A DNA stretch of 64,000 bases, from contig NC_045148.1 of assembly GCF_008831285.2 (NCBI RefSeq), forward strand, positions 12,072,183 to 12,136,182. The letters are read 5' to 3'. Made by a program: the position numbers and the translations under genes. Origin of the DNA: Nymphaea colorata. Its lineage: Eukaryota > Streptophyta > Magnoliopsida > Nymphaeales > Nymphaeaceae. This document shows positions 62,501-64,000 of this stretch, one piece after another (position 1 is the first letter of the stretch; each line of letters opens with the position of its first letter). The notes under the pieces are model-generated. The model did not search any database. It saw only the letters and a list, made by a program, of their open reading frames with translations, and was not told the origin of the DNA.

Positions 62501-63420
62501 AAAGTTGGAAAGGGAGAAAGTTATATTATTAATGAGATTTCGTAGTTAATAACATTAAGCAGATAACAATCATGCAAAAAAGAAGGTACCAACCTTGATC
62601 TCTCTCTCACACATACTTGAACATAAAAGAAAGTTATTGCATTCCGACTAAAAACTTGGTTGACATGGTACAATGGCAAGTCAGTATTGTGTCATACTAA
62701 ACCTAGTTTTGAAGAGCAGCATCCAAACAGGTCCTAAGGAAGAAAAGGGGCAACTTAATATCACCTTCCACAATTGGCAGACCTGGTACCAAGCTCACAA
62801 AACCAAACCAACCAAGATTGACATCATTATTCAATGTTTTTAGTTCTTTGTCAATTGGAGAGAGAGATAGAAAGACGAACAATCTAAAAGCTACAGCAAG
62901 AGGATAATTGACAAAGTTAACTTTGTAAAGCACATTCCACAAACCAATCAACCCAGAAAATTCAACAAGAAGCAGCCAACAGAACATTAATCTCATCAAG
63001 ATCTGAAACAACAAACTGATACTGCAGAGAACATTTGAGAAACCAAACAACCCACAAAAGGTCAACAAGATACGAACAGAATATCAACCTCATCTAGAAC
63101 ACAAAACGTATTGATGCCAAGGCTTTCACTTTCTACCATATATCATCTAAAAGTTGATTGACAGCATGATTTCAGTAATGAACCTGGTAATAAGTTCAGA
63201 AGTCTCTGGATCCCATTGAAGAACACAAAATTTGTATCTTTCAGTAGCAATAAATAACAGATCTTGCACTTCACCCTGTTAGCAAAAACATGAGGAAAGA
63301 TGAGGCCCAAAATATTGTTGAAAATTTGAAAACTTTAAGAAACAAAAAATAAGAACTCACATGTGGATGAAAGAGCTCTAGAGTAGCAATTCTTCCATAT
63401 ATGGGAACATCCAACATAGG
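6467..63420 (-). CDS. DDB1: DDB1, partial gene (14 internal exons)
   Basis: DNA damage-binding protein 1 is the triple beta-propeller adaptor that links CUL4-RBX1 to DCAF substrate receptors in nuclear and cytoplasmic ubiquitin ligases (DNA repair, photomorphogenesis, chromatin control). I identified it from family-diagnostic strings in consecutive minus-strand exons, such as [51 protein letters not shown] and [12 protein letters not shown]. Joining the exons at GT/AG borders gives 632 in-frame codons without a stop, about residues 52-683 by comparison with the plant protein as I recall it. This covers most of propeller A and nearly all of propeller B. The start-codon exon must lie right of 64000. 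The exon continuing after FPD (propeller C and the C-terminal helices) must lie left of position 1; I searched 1-6466 by eye and did not find it. Introns range from 72 bp to 28,773 bp. The coding sequence looks fully functional despite the TE load. Confidence 0.96.
6864..7139 (-). CDS. DDB1: DDB1 exon m (about residues 501-592)
   Basis: Ninety-two codons, [15 protein letters not shown] to VLLCAFEG, phase 0. The acceptor is CATGTCAG, only 72 bp from exon l, and the donor is GTACAC. It contains [17 protein letters not shown]. Confidence 0.96.
7212..7322 (-). CDS. DDB1: DDB1 exon l (about residues 464-500)
   Basis: Thirty-seven codons, [16 protein letters not shown] to VATANATQ, phase 0. The acceptor is GCTTGCAG and the donor GTTGTC. 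I read it directly from the minus strand. Confidence 0.93.
7467..7682 (-). CDS. DDB1: DDB1 exon k (about residues 392-463)
   Basis: Seventy-two codons, [15 protein letters not shown] to VIHNQLVQ, phase 0. The acceptor is TCTTGCAG and the donor GTGATG. It belongs to propeller B, the CUL4-binding blade set. Confidence 0.96.
7794..7994 (-). CDS. DDB1: DDB1 exon j (about residues 325-391)
   Basis: Sixty-seven codons, [14 protein letters not shown] to NGIGINEQ, phase 0. The acceptor is TTGGCAG and the donor GTATGG. It spans the passage from propeller A to propeller B ([20 protein letters not shown]). Confidence 0.96.
8121..8190 (+). repeat. (GA)n / poly-G simple repeat
   Basis: About 70 bp of GAGAGA runs broken by AAAAGAAAAG and a G10 run, inside the DDB1 intron between exons i and j. 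Any open frame crossing it is spurious. Confidence 0.95.
9173..9281 (-). CDS. DDB1: DDB1 exon i (about residues 288-324)
   Basis: One base plus 36 codons, [16 protein letters not shown] to GSSYGDSQ. The acceptor is TCTTTTAG and the donor GTATCA. The 1,178 bp intron that follows holds a purine-rich simple repeat and AT-rich sequence. Confidence 0.95.
10494..10662 (+). repeat. Two-copy tandem duplication, period 86 bp
   Basis: The unit beginning CAAATGAGATTATGAAAG at 10494 recurs at 10580 with a few substitutions and small indels. Confidence 0.85.
10773..13448 (+). mobile_element. Complete solo LTR (family B), copy 2, 2,676 bp
   Basis: Begins TGTAACACTCG and ends GGGGTGTGACA (TG...CA). It is flanked by a perfect 5 bp duplication TAATT (10768-10772 and 13449-13453), the mark of an LTR integration with no internal region left. 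Shared landmarks are CAGACCCGGACCCGA (10812), the CT tract (10860-11220), GGTCGACACTACC (11896), GGTATGGCGGCATTCCA (12106), TCGAGTGTCTCCTCGACCCC (12364) and CGCCTGTTCGGAGCGCAGG (12805). It encodes no protein; short open frames are low complexity. It lies antisense to DDB1. Confidence 0.9.
13839..14975. mobile_element. hAT-like element filled with a TCC/GGA minisatellite
   Basis: Imperfect termini TAAGCCTGGGCGTCGGGC and TAGGGGTGAGCATCGGGC (right end, inverted) are flanked by a perfect 8 bp duplication ATTAGCAT (13831-13838 and 14976-14983). The outer 100-150 bp are GGCCCGGGTACC-rich. The middle (about 14030-14870) is an irregular array of CCTCCTCCTCCCGTCCCC units. Confidence 0.88.
14030..14870. 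repeat. TCC/GGA minisatellite, about 840 bp
   Basis: Homopurine on the minus strand (GGAGGAGGAGGATGGGGGAC-type units of varying length, plus GGAAGTGGAGGC variants). Because the array lacks stop triplets, several frames stay open for 350-394 codons. These Gly/Arg/Glu or Pro/Ser frames are artefacts. Confidence 0.95.
15167..15273 (-). CDS. DDB1: DDB1 exon h (about residues 253-288)
   Basis: Thirty-five codons plus two bases, [14 protein letters not shown] to VIIHEKD. The acceptor is ATGGTAG and the donor GTCTCT, immediately followed in the intron by a (CT)n run. It carries the conserved [13 protein letters not shown] motif. Confidence 0.95.
15406..15615 (-). CDS. DDB1: DDB1 exon g (about residues 183-252)
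   Basis: Seventy codons from [15 protein letters not shown] to [10 protein letters not shown], phase 0. The acceptor is TTTCTGCAG and the donor GTAAGC. It contains the conserved [15 protein letters not shown] strand of propeller A. Confidence 0.96.
16539..16576. repeat. (TA)n microsatellite
   Basis: About 19 uninterrupted TA units. Confidence 0.97.
16580..16955 (+). repeat. Diverged tandem duplication of about 190 bp
   Basis: Two blocks (about 16580-16765 and 16771-16955) share the order GGATAACTAAAAACTAA, TTGCCAAAAACACYATA, a GTTGTTSTG stretch, AATAACAKWTTTTAA and TAGYCATCTRG. The first block abuts the (TA)n run. Confidence 0.65.
17537..17582. repeat. TA/TATG microsatellite
   Basis: TATGTATGTA units flank a (TA)n core. 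Confidence 0.95.
17667..17742 (-). CDS. DDB1: DDB1 exon f (about residues 157-182)
   Basis: One base plus 25 codons, [14 protein letters not shown] to TIAVLYQ. The acceptor is TGTATCAG and the donor GTAAAA. Confidence 0.95.
18118..22266 (+). mobile_element. Long LTR (family B), copy 3, with nested MITE
   Basis: Starts TGTAACGTCTGATG. It follows the family landmarks: CAGATCCAGACCCG (18166), CT tract (18390-18740), GTATGGCGACATTCCA (19610), CTCGACCTCGATTGTGCATT (19872), CGCCTGCTCGAAGCGCAAG (20307) and GGTTTTGGCGGACCCG (21938). The element 20404-21453 is inserted in it. The 3' end is degraded, with a poor match to the usual GGTGTGACA, so 22266 is approximate and no 5 bp duplication was found. 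It is antisense to DDB1. Confidence 0.75.
20404..21453. mobile_element. Family C hAT-like MITE, 1,050 bp, nested in LTR copy 3
   Basis: Ends are CTACTAAGTCACACAGGTGC and CTACGTCACATAGGTGC (right end, inverted). The LTR homology resumes on both sides; the flanks GAGTGATAG and GAGTGGCG are compatible with a decayed target duplication. The left subterminal zone holds ACCCGCACCCACGCC and GGTGCGGGTGTG repeats. The segment around 20520-20580 (CGGTCAAACCGCACC, CATTTTTGG) matches the element at 59356. It encodes nothing recognisable. Confidence 0.75.
22267..22950. other. Unassigned intronic DNA
   Basis: AT-rich. It contains dispersed repeat copy 2 (22795-22935) and a stretch around 22360-22400 with GACGTATTTTATCG and GTTTTATACGG. 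These resemble the tail of the TIR element near 46500-46580. No gene seen. Confidence 0.6.
22795..22935. repeat. Dispersed AT-rich repeat, copy 2
   Basis: Homologous to 5858-6000, with the shared blocks TTTGAAAATTTACC, TTGTATTATACCC and AAACTCCGAAACA. Confidence 0.5.
23188..26672 (+). mobile_element. Complete solo LTR (family B), copy 4, with nested MITE
   Basis: Starts TGTAACGCTCGC and ends GGGTGTGACA. The flanks CACTC and CACTA fit a 5 bp duplication with one change. Landmarks: CAGACCCGGACCCGA (23230), CT tract (23440-23830), GGTCGACACTAACC (24859), TATGGCGGCATTCCA (25062), TCGAGTATCTCCTCGACCCC (25328), CGCCTGTTTGGAGCGCAGG (25765) and GGTTTTGGTGGACCC (26328). Length without the MITE is about 3.14 kb. 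It sits inside the family D element and is antisense to DDB1. Confidence 0.85.
24070..24402 (-). mobile_element. Family A hAT MITE, 333 bp, nested in LTR copy 4
   Basis: Ends CAATGTTGTAAAAAGC and CAGTGTTGTACGTATCG (right end, inverted), with flanks ATTTGGAC and GTTTGGAC (7 of 8 identical). Nearly the whole element is tandem GTATCGTAAC/GTATCGTACGATACG units around a short AT-rich centre. It is in the opposite orientation to the element at 313. Confidence 0.88.
26797..29400. other. Unassigned repeat-like DNA
   Basis: Moderately GC-rich, about 2.6 kb, with short open frames (for example 26829-27065, 28342-28665, 29064-29342) that I do not recognise and that lack family motifs. GACCCGGACCCGG-type repeats occur at 26988. 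A stretch near 27330-27400 (AAACCCTAG, then GTTTTGAGGTTTTGATCTC) resembles a retroelement LTR tail. Probably the LTR or untranslated part of a retrotransposon; not proved. Confidence 0.4.
29403..29550 (-). repeat. RT motif repeated three times in partial form
   Basis: The segment coding the RT string RTHDEHYEF is followed on the minus strand by two further partial copies (around 29460-29475 and 29425-29440), each reading CATGATGG(A/G)CACTAGG. The copies differ, so they may come from different gypsy elements. Confidence 0.6.
29403..30600 (-). pseudogene. Ty3/gypsy gag-RT fragment with protease missing
   Basis: The minus strand encodes, in order, a gag core ([17 protein letters not shown]), a CCHC knuckle ([14 protein letters not shown], about 30150), then directly the pre-RT linker ([14 protein letters not shown], about 29920) and RT blocks ([39 protein letters not shown]). 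The aspartic protease is absent, frames shift near 29740 and 29930, and RT stops after motif B. The upstream end is fused at about 30600 to a hAT transposase on the other strand. The fragment is non-functional. Confidence 0.85.
30600..31910 (+). pseudogene. hAT transposase fragment, family A related
   Basis: Frames at 30547-30852, 30783-31091, 31088-31369 and 31511-31705 together follow the transposase at 38644-40094. They carry the DGWT start, a KDNATNY second block, the [13 protein letters not shown] block, [37 protein letters not shown], an intron-like gap near 31660-31747, and [11 protein letters not shown]. The N-terminal BED finger is missing. Several frameshifts and stops disable it. 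Confidence 0.85.
32003..32040. repeat. (TA)n / TAGA microsatellite
   Basis: TATATATA run ending in ATAGATAGATA, within the 3' untranslated part of the hAT fragment. Confidence 0.95.
33249..33919. other. Intronic DNA beside exon e
   Basis: No transposon end, repeat or coding signal recognised. A 156-codon open frame at 33503-33973 overlaps exon e on the opposite strand and has no family motif. Confidence 0.7.
33920..33969 (-). CDS. DDB1: DDB1 exon e (about residues 141-157)
   Basis: Sixteen codons plus two bases, [16 protein letters not shown](R). The acceptor is TTATCAG and the donor GTATTC. The split Arg codon is completed at 17742, across a 16.2 kb intron. Confidence 0.95.
34109..34171 (-). 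CDS. DDB1: DDB1 exon d (about residues 120-140)
   Basis: Twenty-one codons from [12 protein letters not shown] to DGLFK, phase 0 on both sides. The acceptor is CTTTTGTAG and the donor GTAGTG. The intron to exon c is 187 bp. Confidence 0.96.
34359..34410 (-). CDS. DDB1: DDB1 exon c (about residues 102-119)
   Basis: One base completing Arg plus 17 codons, [17 protein letters not shown]. The acceptor is TGTGTAG and the donor GTTTGT. This is one of the most conserved DDB1 strings. Confidence 0.96.
34411..35796. other. Intron start and possible gypsy LTR/leader
   Basis: 34411-34860 looks like ordinary intron. From about 34870 the composition turns GC-richer with many short frames. This may be the LTR or leader of the adjoining minus-strand gypsy material, but no TG...CA pair or duplication was identified. 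Confidence 0.4.
35797..36606 (+). repeat. 0.8 kb direct repeat, left copy (carries antisense gag fragment)
   Basis: Matches 52213-53043 in the same orientation: GAGAAGGGAGACC, purine-rich GAGGGGAGGCTCG blocks, then a minus-strand gag knuckle/protease-start segment, ending in a T-run and ACAAAT. It abuts RT on the minus strand at 36607. Confidence 0.8.
36620..37429 (-). pseudogene. Gypsy reverse transcriptase fragment
   Basis: The minus strand carries pre-RT ([15 protein letters not shown]), [44 protein letters not shown], the catalytic block [10 protein letters not shown] (YxDD type changed to FFDD-like) and [13 protein letters not shown] two-base deletion after ALNEA (near 37150) and a stop near 36815 break the frame. 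The upstream protease half lies beyond the hAT insertion at 44344. Both the hAT target and the frame continue exactly across it. Confidence 0.88.
37925..40432 (+). pseudogene. hAT transposase of element A1
   Basis: Layout: a start codon at 37925 after an untranslated leader with a likely intron (GTAAGA at 37833 to about 37919). Then a BED zinc finger (CNYC...HHIAGTH, 37980-38060), an acidic linker, the DUF659/RNase H-like core from 38644 ([28 protein letters not shown]) and an insertion domain. The hAT dimerisation exon is 39886-40090 ([15 protein letters not shown]) and an acidic C-terminal exon is 40171-40432. Introns are 39779-39885 and 40091-40170, both GT/AG. In-frame TGA at 37940 and TAG at 38180, plus a two-base deletion near 38623, disable it. 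A2 lacks only the last of these lesions. Confidence 0.93.
40554..44017 (+). mobile_element. Full-length hAT element A2, inserted inside A1
   Basis: Same TIR CAATGTTATC/GATAACATTG. It is flanked by a perfect 8 bp duplication CTCTTAGG (40546-40553 and 44018-44025) in the 3' untranslated region of A1, whose sequence resumes as TTGCTTAGTATG. Length is 3,464 bp. It has the same orientation as its host and near-identical sequence throughout. It is therefore younger than A1 and was inserted into its own family member. Confidence 0.96.
41045..43561 (+). pseudogene. hAT transposase of element A2
   Basis: Same architecture as the A1 gene: BED finger 41100-41180 (CNYC...HHIAGTH), core 41303-42890 open without interruption, dimerisation exon 42998-43202, acidic last exon 43288-43561. 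Introns are 42891-42997 and 43203-43287. Two nonsense codons remain, TGA at 41060-41062 (codon 6) and TAG at 41300-41302 (codon 86). Both are also present in A1, and both can arise by C-to-T change (CGA, CAG) as expected of methylated repeats. A protein starting after codon 86 would lack the BED DNA-binding finger. It is the most intact transposase in the window. Confidence 0.93.
44344..44760 (-). pseudogene. Gypsy protease fragment
   Basis: The minus strand encodes the second half of a retropepsin-like domain ([42 protein letters not shown]-like) and the linker to RT. It reads straight into the RT at 37429 once the hAT elements are removed. The catalytic DSGA part is absent here; it sits in the 0.8 kb repeats. 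An inverted relative is at 46650-46980. Confidence 0.85.
44863..45400 (+). pseudogene. Gypsy gag fragment with internal tandem duplication
   Basis: The plus strand encodes the gag core ([38 protein letters not shown]). A 252 bp unit starting GTACGTTATGATT at 44863 recurs at 45115, the second copy with frameshifts. A smaller AAAACCTACATCGGAGCAGTT duplication follows at about 45289-45331. The tail ([17 protein letters not shown]) leads to a TIR element at 45411. Confidence 0.85.
45411..46642. mobile_element. TIR element of about 1.2 kb, superfamily unresolved
   Basis: Inverted ends CCATTGTCACAAAAAATG and CCATTGTTACAAAAAATG (right end, inverted) interrupt gypsy sequence that continues as GGCCCAAGCCATAGG. 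The left part has TATAATACRRC repeats; the right part has AAAACGYRTATAAAA-like repeats and the GTTTTATACG motif. A GA-rich region with GAGAATGAGAAGGAGACGAA repeats lies at 46110-46230. No target duplication could be fixed, so Mutator-like or hAT-like origin stays open. No transposase. Confidence 0.65.
46650..47914 (+). pseudogene. Gypsy protease-RT, plus-strand copy
   Basis: Protease half (46650-46980), linker with a thrice repeated GAATGAGTTC string (47070-47100), then [30 protein letters not shown], a stop at 47372, [39 protein letters not shown] and [12 protein letters not shown]. It carries the same two-base deletion after ALNEA as the minus-strand copy. The catalytic YxDD motif reads FFND. 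Interrupted at 47915 by a TIR element and resumed at 50285. Confidence 0.88.
48453..48568 (+). pseudogene. Captured first exon of EMC6 (ER membrane complex subunit 6)
   Basis: An ATG followed by 38 open codons ends in [20 protein letters not shown] and then AG|GT. The string PxFNAENxQxNMKxIYYS is diagnostic for the N-terminus of plant EMC6, and the exon ends at the phase expected there (Ser codon split AG|). The GC-rich 250 bp upstream (48030-48300) could be the captured 5' untranslated region. Downstream is intron-like sequence but no transmembrane exons, so only the N-terminal cytosolic tail is encoded. It is a transduplicate, not the functional gene. Confidence 0.8.
48738..48946 (+). pseudogene. 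Captured UDP-glucose 6-dehydrogenase fragment
   Basis: Pieces in shifting frames match plant [11 protein letters not shown] (48757), [12 protein letters not shown] in the next frame (48780), [15 protein letters not shown] (48823) and [23 protein letters not shown] (48880-48946). The stretch between CEATGA and QVIKIND, including the catalytic region, is deleted. At least two frameshifts and a stop show it is a dead copy carried by the TIR element. Confidence 0.85.
48961..49125 (+). repeat. 55 bp tandem repeat, three copies
   Basis: CTGGGTTAGTGACAGTGCAC starts at 48961, 49016 and 49071; the third copy is partial. The copies are nearly identical, so the array is recent. The source of the unit is unknown. 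Confidence 0.93.
50104..50281. mobile_element. Small hAT-like MITE (CAGGGG family), 178 bp
   Basis: Ends CAGGGGCGGAGGGAG and CAGGGGTGGAGCCAGG (right end, inverted). Flanks CTCAAGGG and TTCAGGGG agree at 6 of 8. The interior TTTTTTATATTGAAAAAATC and TTGGCCCGACC resembles the element at 53575. Confidence 0.75.
50282..52212 (+). pseudogene. Gypsy RNase H, integrase and chromodomain remnants
   Basis: RNase H (50405-50704: [31 protein letters not shown]), then the connection, the integrase zinc region ([14 protein letters not shown], about 51115), the integrase core ([41 protein letters not shown], 51210-51490) and [10 protein letters not shown]. Near 52110-52190 the second frame holds a chromodomain-like string ([10 protein letters not shown]) with two stops. 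Frameshifts occur near 50705, 51060, 51255 and 51570. The chromodomain supports a chromovirus (Tekay/Del-type) assignment. Confidence 0.88.
52213..53043 (+). repeat. 0.8 kb direct repeat, right copy
   Basis: The same unit as 35797-36606. On the minus strand it encodes gag knuckle [16 protein letters not shown], an acidic Ser/Glu stretch and the protease start [16 protein letters not shown]. It begins exactly where the plus-strand gypsy coding region ends and finishes in a T-run. Confidence 0.8.
53044..55063. other. Intronic DNA with one small MITE
   Basis: AT-rich, with no gene recognised. GGTGTGTTTGGATG at 54393, preceded by TAA, looks like a Tourist-type terminus, but no nearby partner was found. 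Confidence 0.6.
53575..53753. mobile_element. Small hAT-like MITE (CAGGGG family), 179 bp
   Basis: Ends CAGGGGTGCAGCCAGG and CAAGGGTGGAGCTAG (right end, inverted), with flanks TATGAAAT and TATGAACT (7 of 8). Same family as 50104-50281. Confidence 0.82.
55064..55411. mobile_element. Family C hAT-like MITE, 348 bp
   Basis: Ends CTAAGTCACATGGGTAC and CTAAGCCATATGGGTTGGGTAC (right end, inverted), with a perfect 8 bp duplication ATCTCAAA (55056-55063 and 55412-55419). Subterminal zones have CCCGTGTCGCCGGTACACG and CCGTACCCGTACCC. Confidence 0.92.
55567..58514 (+). mobile_element. Complete solo LTR (family B), copy 5, 2,948 bp
   Basis: Starts TGTAACGCTCGG and ends GGGGTGTGACA, with flanks GCGGG and GCGGA (4 of 5). 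All family landmarks are present: CAGACCCGGACCCGA (55612), CT tract (55650-56100), GGTCGACACTACCCG (56766), GTATGGCGACATTCCA (56963), TCGAGTGTCTCCTCGACCCC (57218), CGGAGCGCAGGCGGTGCAAGG (57668, shown in part) and GGTTTTGGCGGACCCGGGG (58181). No internal retroelement genes. Antisense to DDB1. Confidence 0.87.
58868..60662. mobile_element. Family D hAT-like MITE with nested family C element
   Basis: Ends CTATGTTGTCAAGGCG and CTATGTTGTTAAGGCG (right end, inverted), with flanks TGTTATCC and TGTCATCT (6 of 8). Subterminal zones carry GCGCCCAGGCGCGCC and GCGCCAGCACC/CCTAGGTGTCGCC repeats. About 0.8 kb remains without the insertion at 59356. It is related to the element 22951-33240. Confidence 0.82.
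59356..60334. mobile_element. Family C hAT-like MITE, 979 bp, nested in family D
   Basis: Ends CTCTGTAACACGGGTAC and CTATGTCACACGGGTACGGG (right end, inverted), with a perfect 8 bp duplication CATATAAC (59348-59355 and 60335-60342). Subterminal arrays are CCGGTACCGGTA/GGTACGGGTACGG on the left and CGTACCCGTACCCGCACC on the right. The interior has a T-rich unit repeated twice (about 59870-59960 and 59985-60090). Short frames at 59520-59774 are not a recognisable gene. Confidence 0.92.
60671..63183. other. Intronic DNA upstream of exon b
   Basis: AT-rich. It contains diverged parts of the dispersed repeat (about 61430-61490 and 61610-61690), a T/A-rich fold-back-like zone and a (GT)n-like stretch near 62290-62320. 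The 121-codon frame at 62703-63068 (minus) has no recognised motif. No gene supported. Confidence 0.6.
63184..63275 (-). CDS. DDB1: DDB1 exon b (about residues 72-102)
   Basis: Thirty codons plus two bases, from [14 protein letters not shown] to ETSELIT. The acceptor is CTAACAG and the donor GTTCAT. The split Arg codon (AG|A) is completed 28.8 kb away at 34410. Confidence 0.95.
63361..63420 (-). CDS. DDB1: DDB1 exon a (about residues 52-71)
   Basis: Twenty codons running from PMLDVPIY to LELFHPH, phase 0 at both ends. The acceptor is TTTGGCAG and the donor GTGAGT. It is the most upstream DDB1 exon visible. The preceding exon with the initiator Met is not found in 63421-64000. Confidence 0.95.
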
Positions 63421-64000
63421 CTGCCAAAACATGCACCTTGTCAGAAGATAGATCAATAAAGAGAAATCCAACATACAACTCTAAGGGAATAAAAAGAAAC
63501 AGTTAGGTAAAAAACAGGACCAGAAAACAACATTGCTTTTAAATTTTTTACCAAATATATGCTTGTATATAATCTTATAGCTAAATCCTGCAATCAGCGC
63601 TGAAGCAGATGCATTTTCTGAATGGTAAGTCCAATAAAAATCAGGCAGTTGGAATTCATAGGCTGTTTGGCCCTTCCCAGGGCCATGCTCAGCTACAACC
63701 AGCTTAGCTATGATACATGGATTGCAGCATTTTGTGTGGTGCACCCACAACACAGTGCCGTCTTCACCAAAAAAAAAGGAAGAAACTGATGGAGGAAAGA
63801 GGAGAAAGGAGAAAGAGGGATGACAAACACACAGCTGAGGTGAAGCATTAGAGTTTTATATTTTTTTTGTTTTAAACCTCTTTTTATCATCATTTCCAGA
63901 AAGGGACCCATTTAAAAATTTTCTTTATTGTTTAGCATCTTAGCTTCAAAATTTCTCTTTTATTACAGTTCTGTTTGGTTGGTGTAAATTTGAGATCTAA
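63421..64000 (-). other. DDB1 upstream intron, with one unexplained open frame
   Basis: No DDB1 N-terminal exon is present. A minus-strand frame at 63481-63753 reads plausibly protein-like (AEHGPGKGQTAYEF, LPDFYWTYHSEN) but matches no family I know. It may be a fragment of a captured gene or chance. Confidence 0.4.

Larger units (their letters stand above)
34411..63183 (-). other. DDB1 giant intron of 28,773 bp
   Basis: This interval separates the exon ending in SELIT(R) from the exon starting (R)[12 protein letters not shown]; the codon phases match exactly. It contains the gypsy block, the nested hAT pair, a gene-capturing TIR element, MITEs, a long LTR and unassigned AT-rich DNA. It is removed as one intron only if no cryptic exons are used; none were recognised. 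Confidence 0.93.

Noticed and set aside
54393-62734. A Tourist/PIF element bounded by TAA-GGTGTGTTTGGATG and CATCCAAACAGGTCC-TAA
   Set aside because: The termini and TAA flanks look right, but the pair is 8.3 kb apart with 3.2 kb left after removing known insertions, and such tips are common by chance. Not supported without other copies.
62703-63068. 121-codon minus-strand frame next to exon b
   Set aside because: Hydrophobic, no motif, lies within the intron and shows no splice or start context; probably chance.

Overview
The window is nuclear DNA of a flowering plant. It holds one recognisable host gene, DDB1 (the adaptor of CUL4-DDB1 ubiquitin ligases), on the minus strand. The gene enters from beyond the right edge, leaves beyond the left edge, and its introns are swollen by transposons. 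Fourteen exons, all with GT/AG borders and an unbroken frame, give about 632 residues (about 52-683 of the roughly 1,088 usual in plants). The start-codon exon and the last third lie outside the window. No tRNA, rRNA or CRISPR array was seen. The species cannot be named; multi-kilobase TE-filled introns in a housekeeping gene point to a large-intron lineage (inference).

Layout: 1-2193 is a dead hAT transposase carrying a nested hAT deletion derivative. 2195-5330 holds Ty3/gypsy fragments and a truncated copy of a long LTR. 6467-9281 holds six to seven closely spaced DDB1 exons. The 5.9 kb intron 9282-15166 carries a complete solo LTR and a hAT-like element filled with a GGA/TCC minisatellite. 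15167-17742 holds three exons. The 16.2 kb intron 17743-33919 carries two more long LTRs, a deeply nested hAT stack and a gypsy gag-RT fragment. 33920-34410 holds three exons. The 28.8 kb intron 34411-63183 carries a rearranged gypsy chromovirus block with PR-RT in both orientations, two near-identical autonomous-type hAT elements (one inserted inside the other), a gene-capturing TIR element with pieces of EMC6 and UDP-glucose dehydrogenase, several MITEs and a fifth long LTR. 63184-63420 holds two exons.

Target-site duplications were read directly for many insertions: 8 bp for the hAT-like elements and 5 bp for the LTRs. They let the nesting order be reconstructed. At least three hAT-like families here share one design: a short TIR followed by arrays of a short self-complementary motif (CGTATCGTACGATACG, GTACCCGTACCCG or GGCGCCTAGGCG types). 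All five copies of the long LTR lie antisense to DDB1. The two nested full-length hAT elements share both premature stops in their transposase, so their common source was probably already unable to encode a full-length protein when it was copied.
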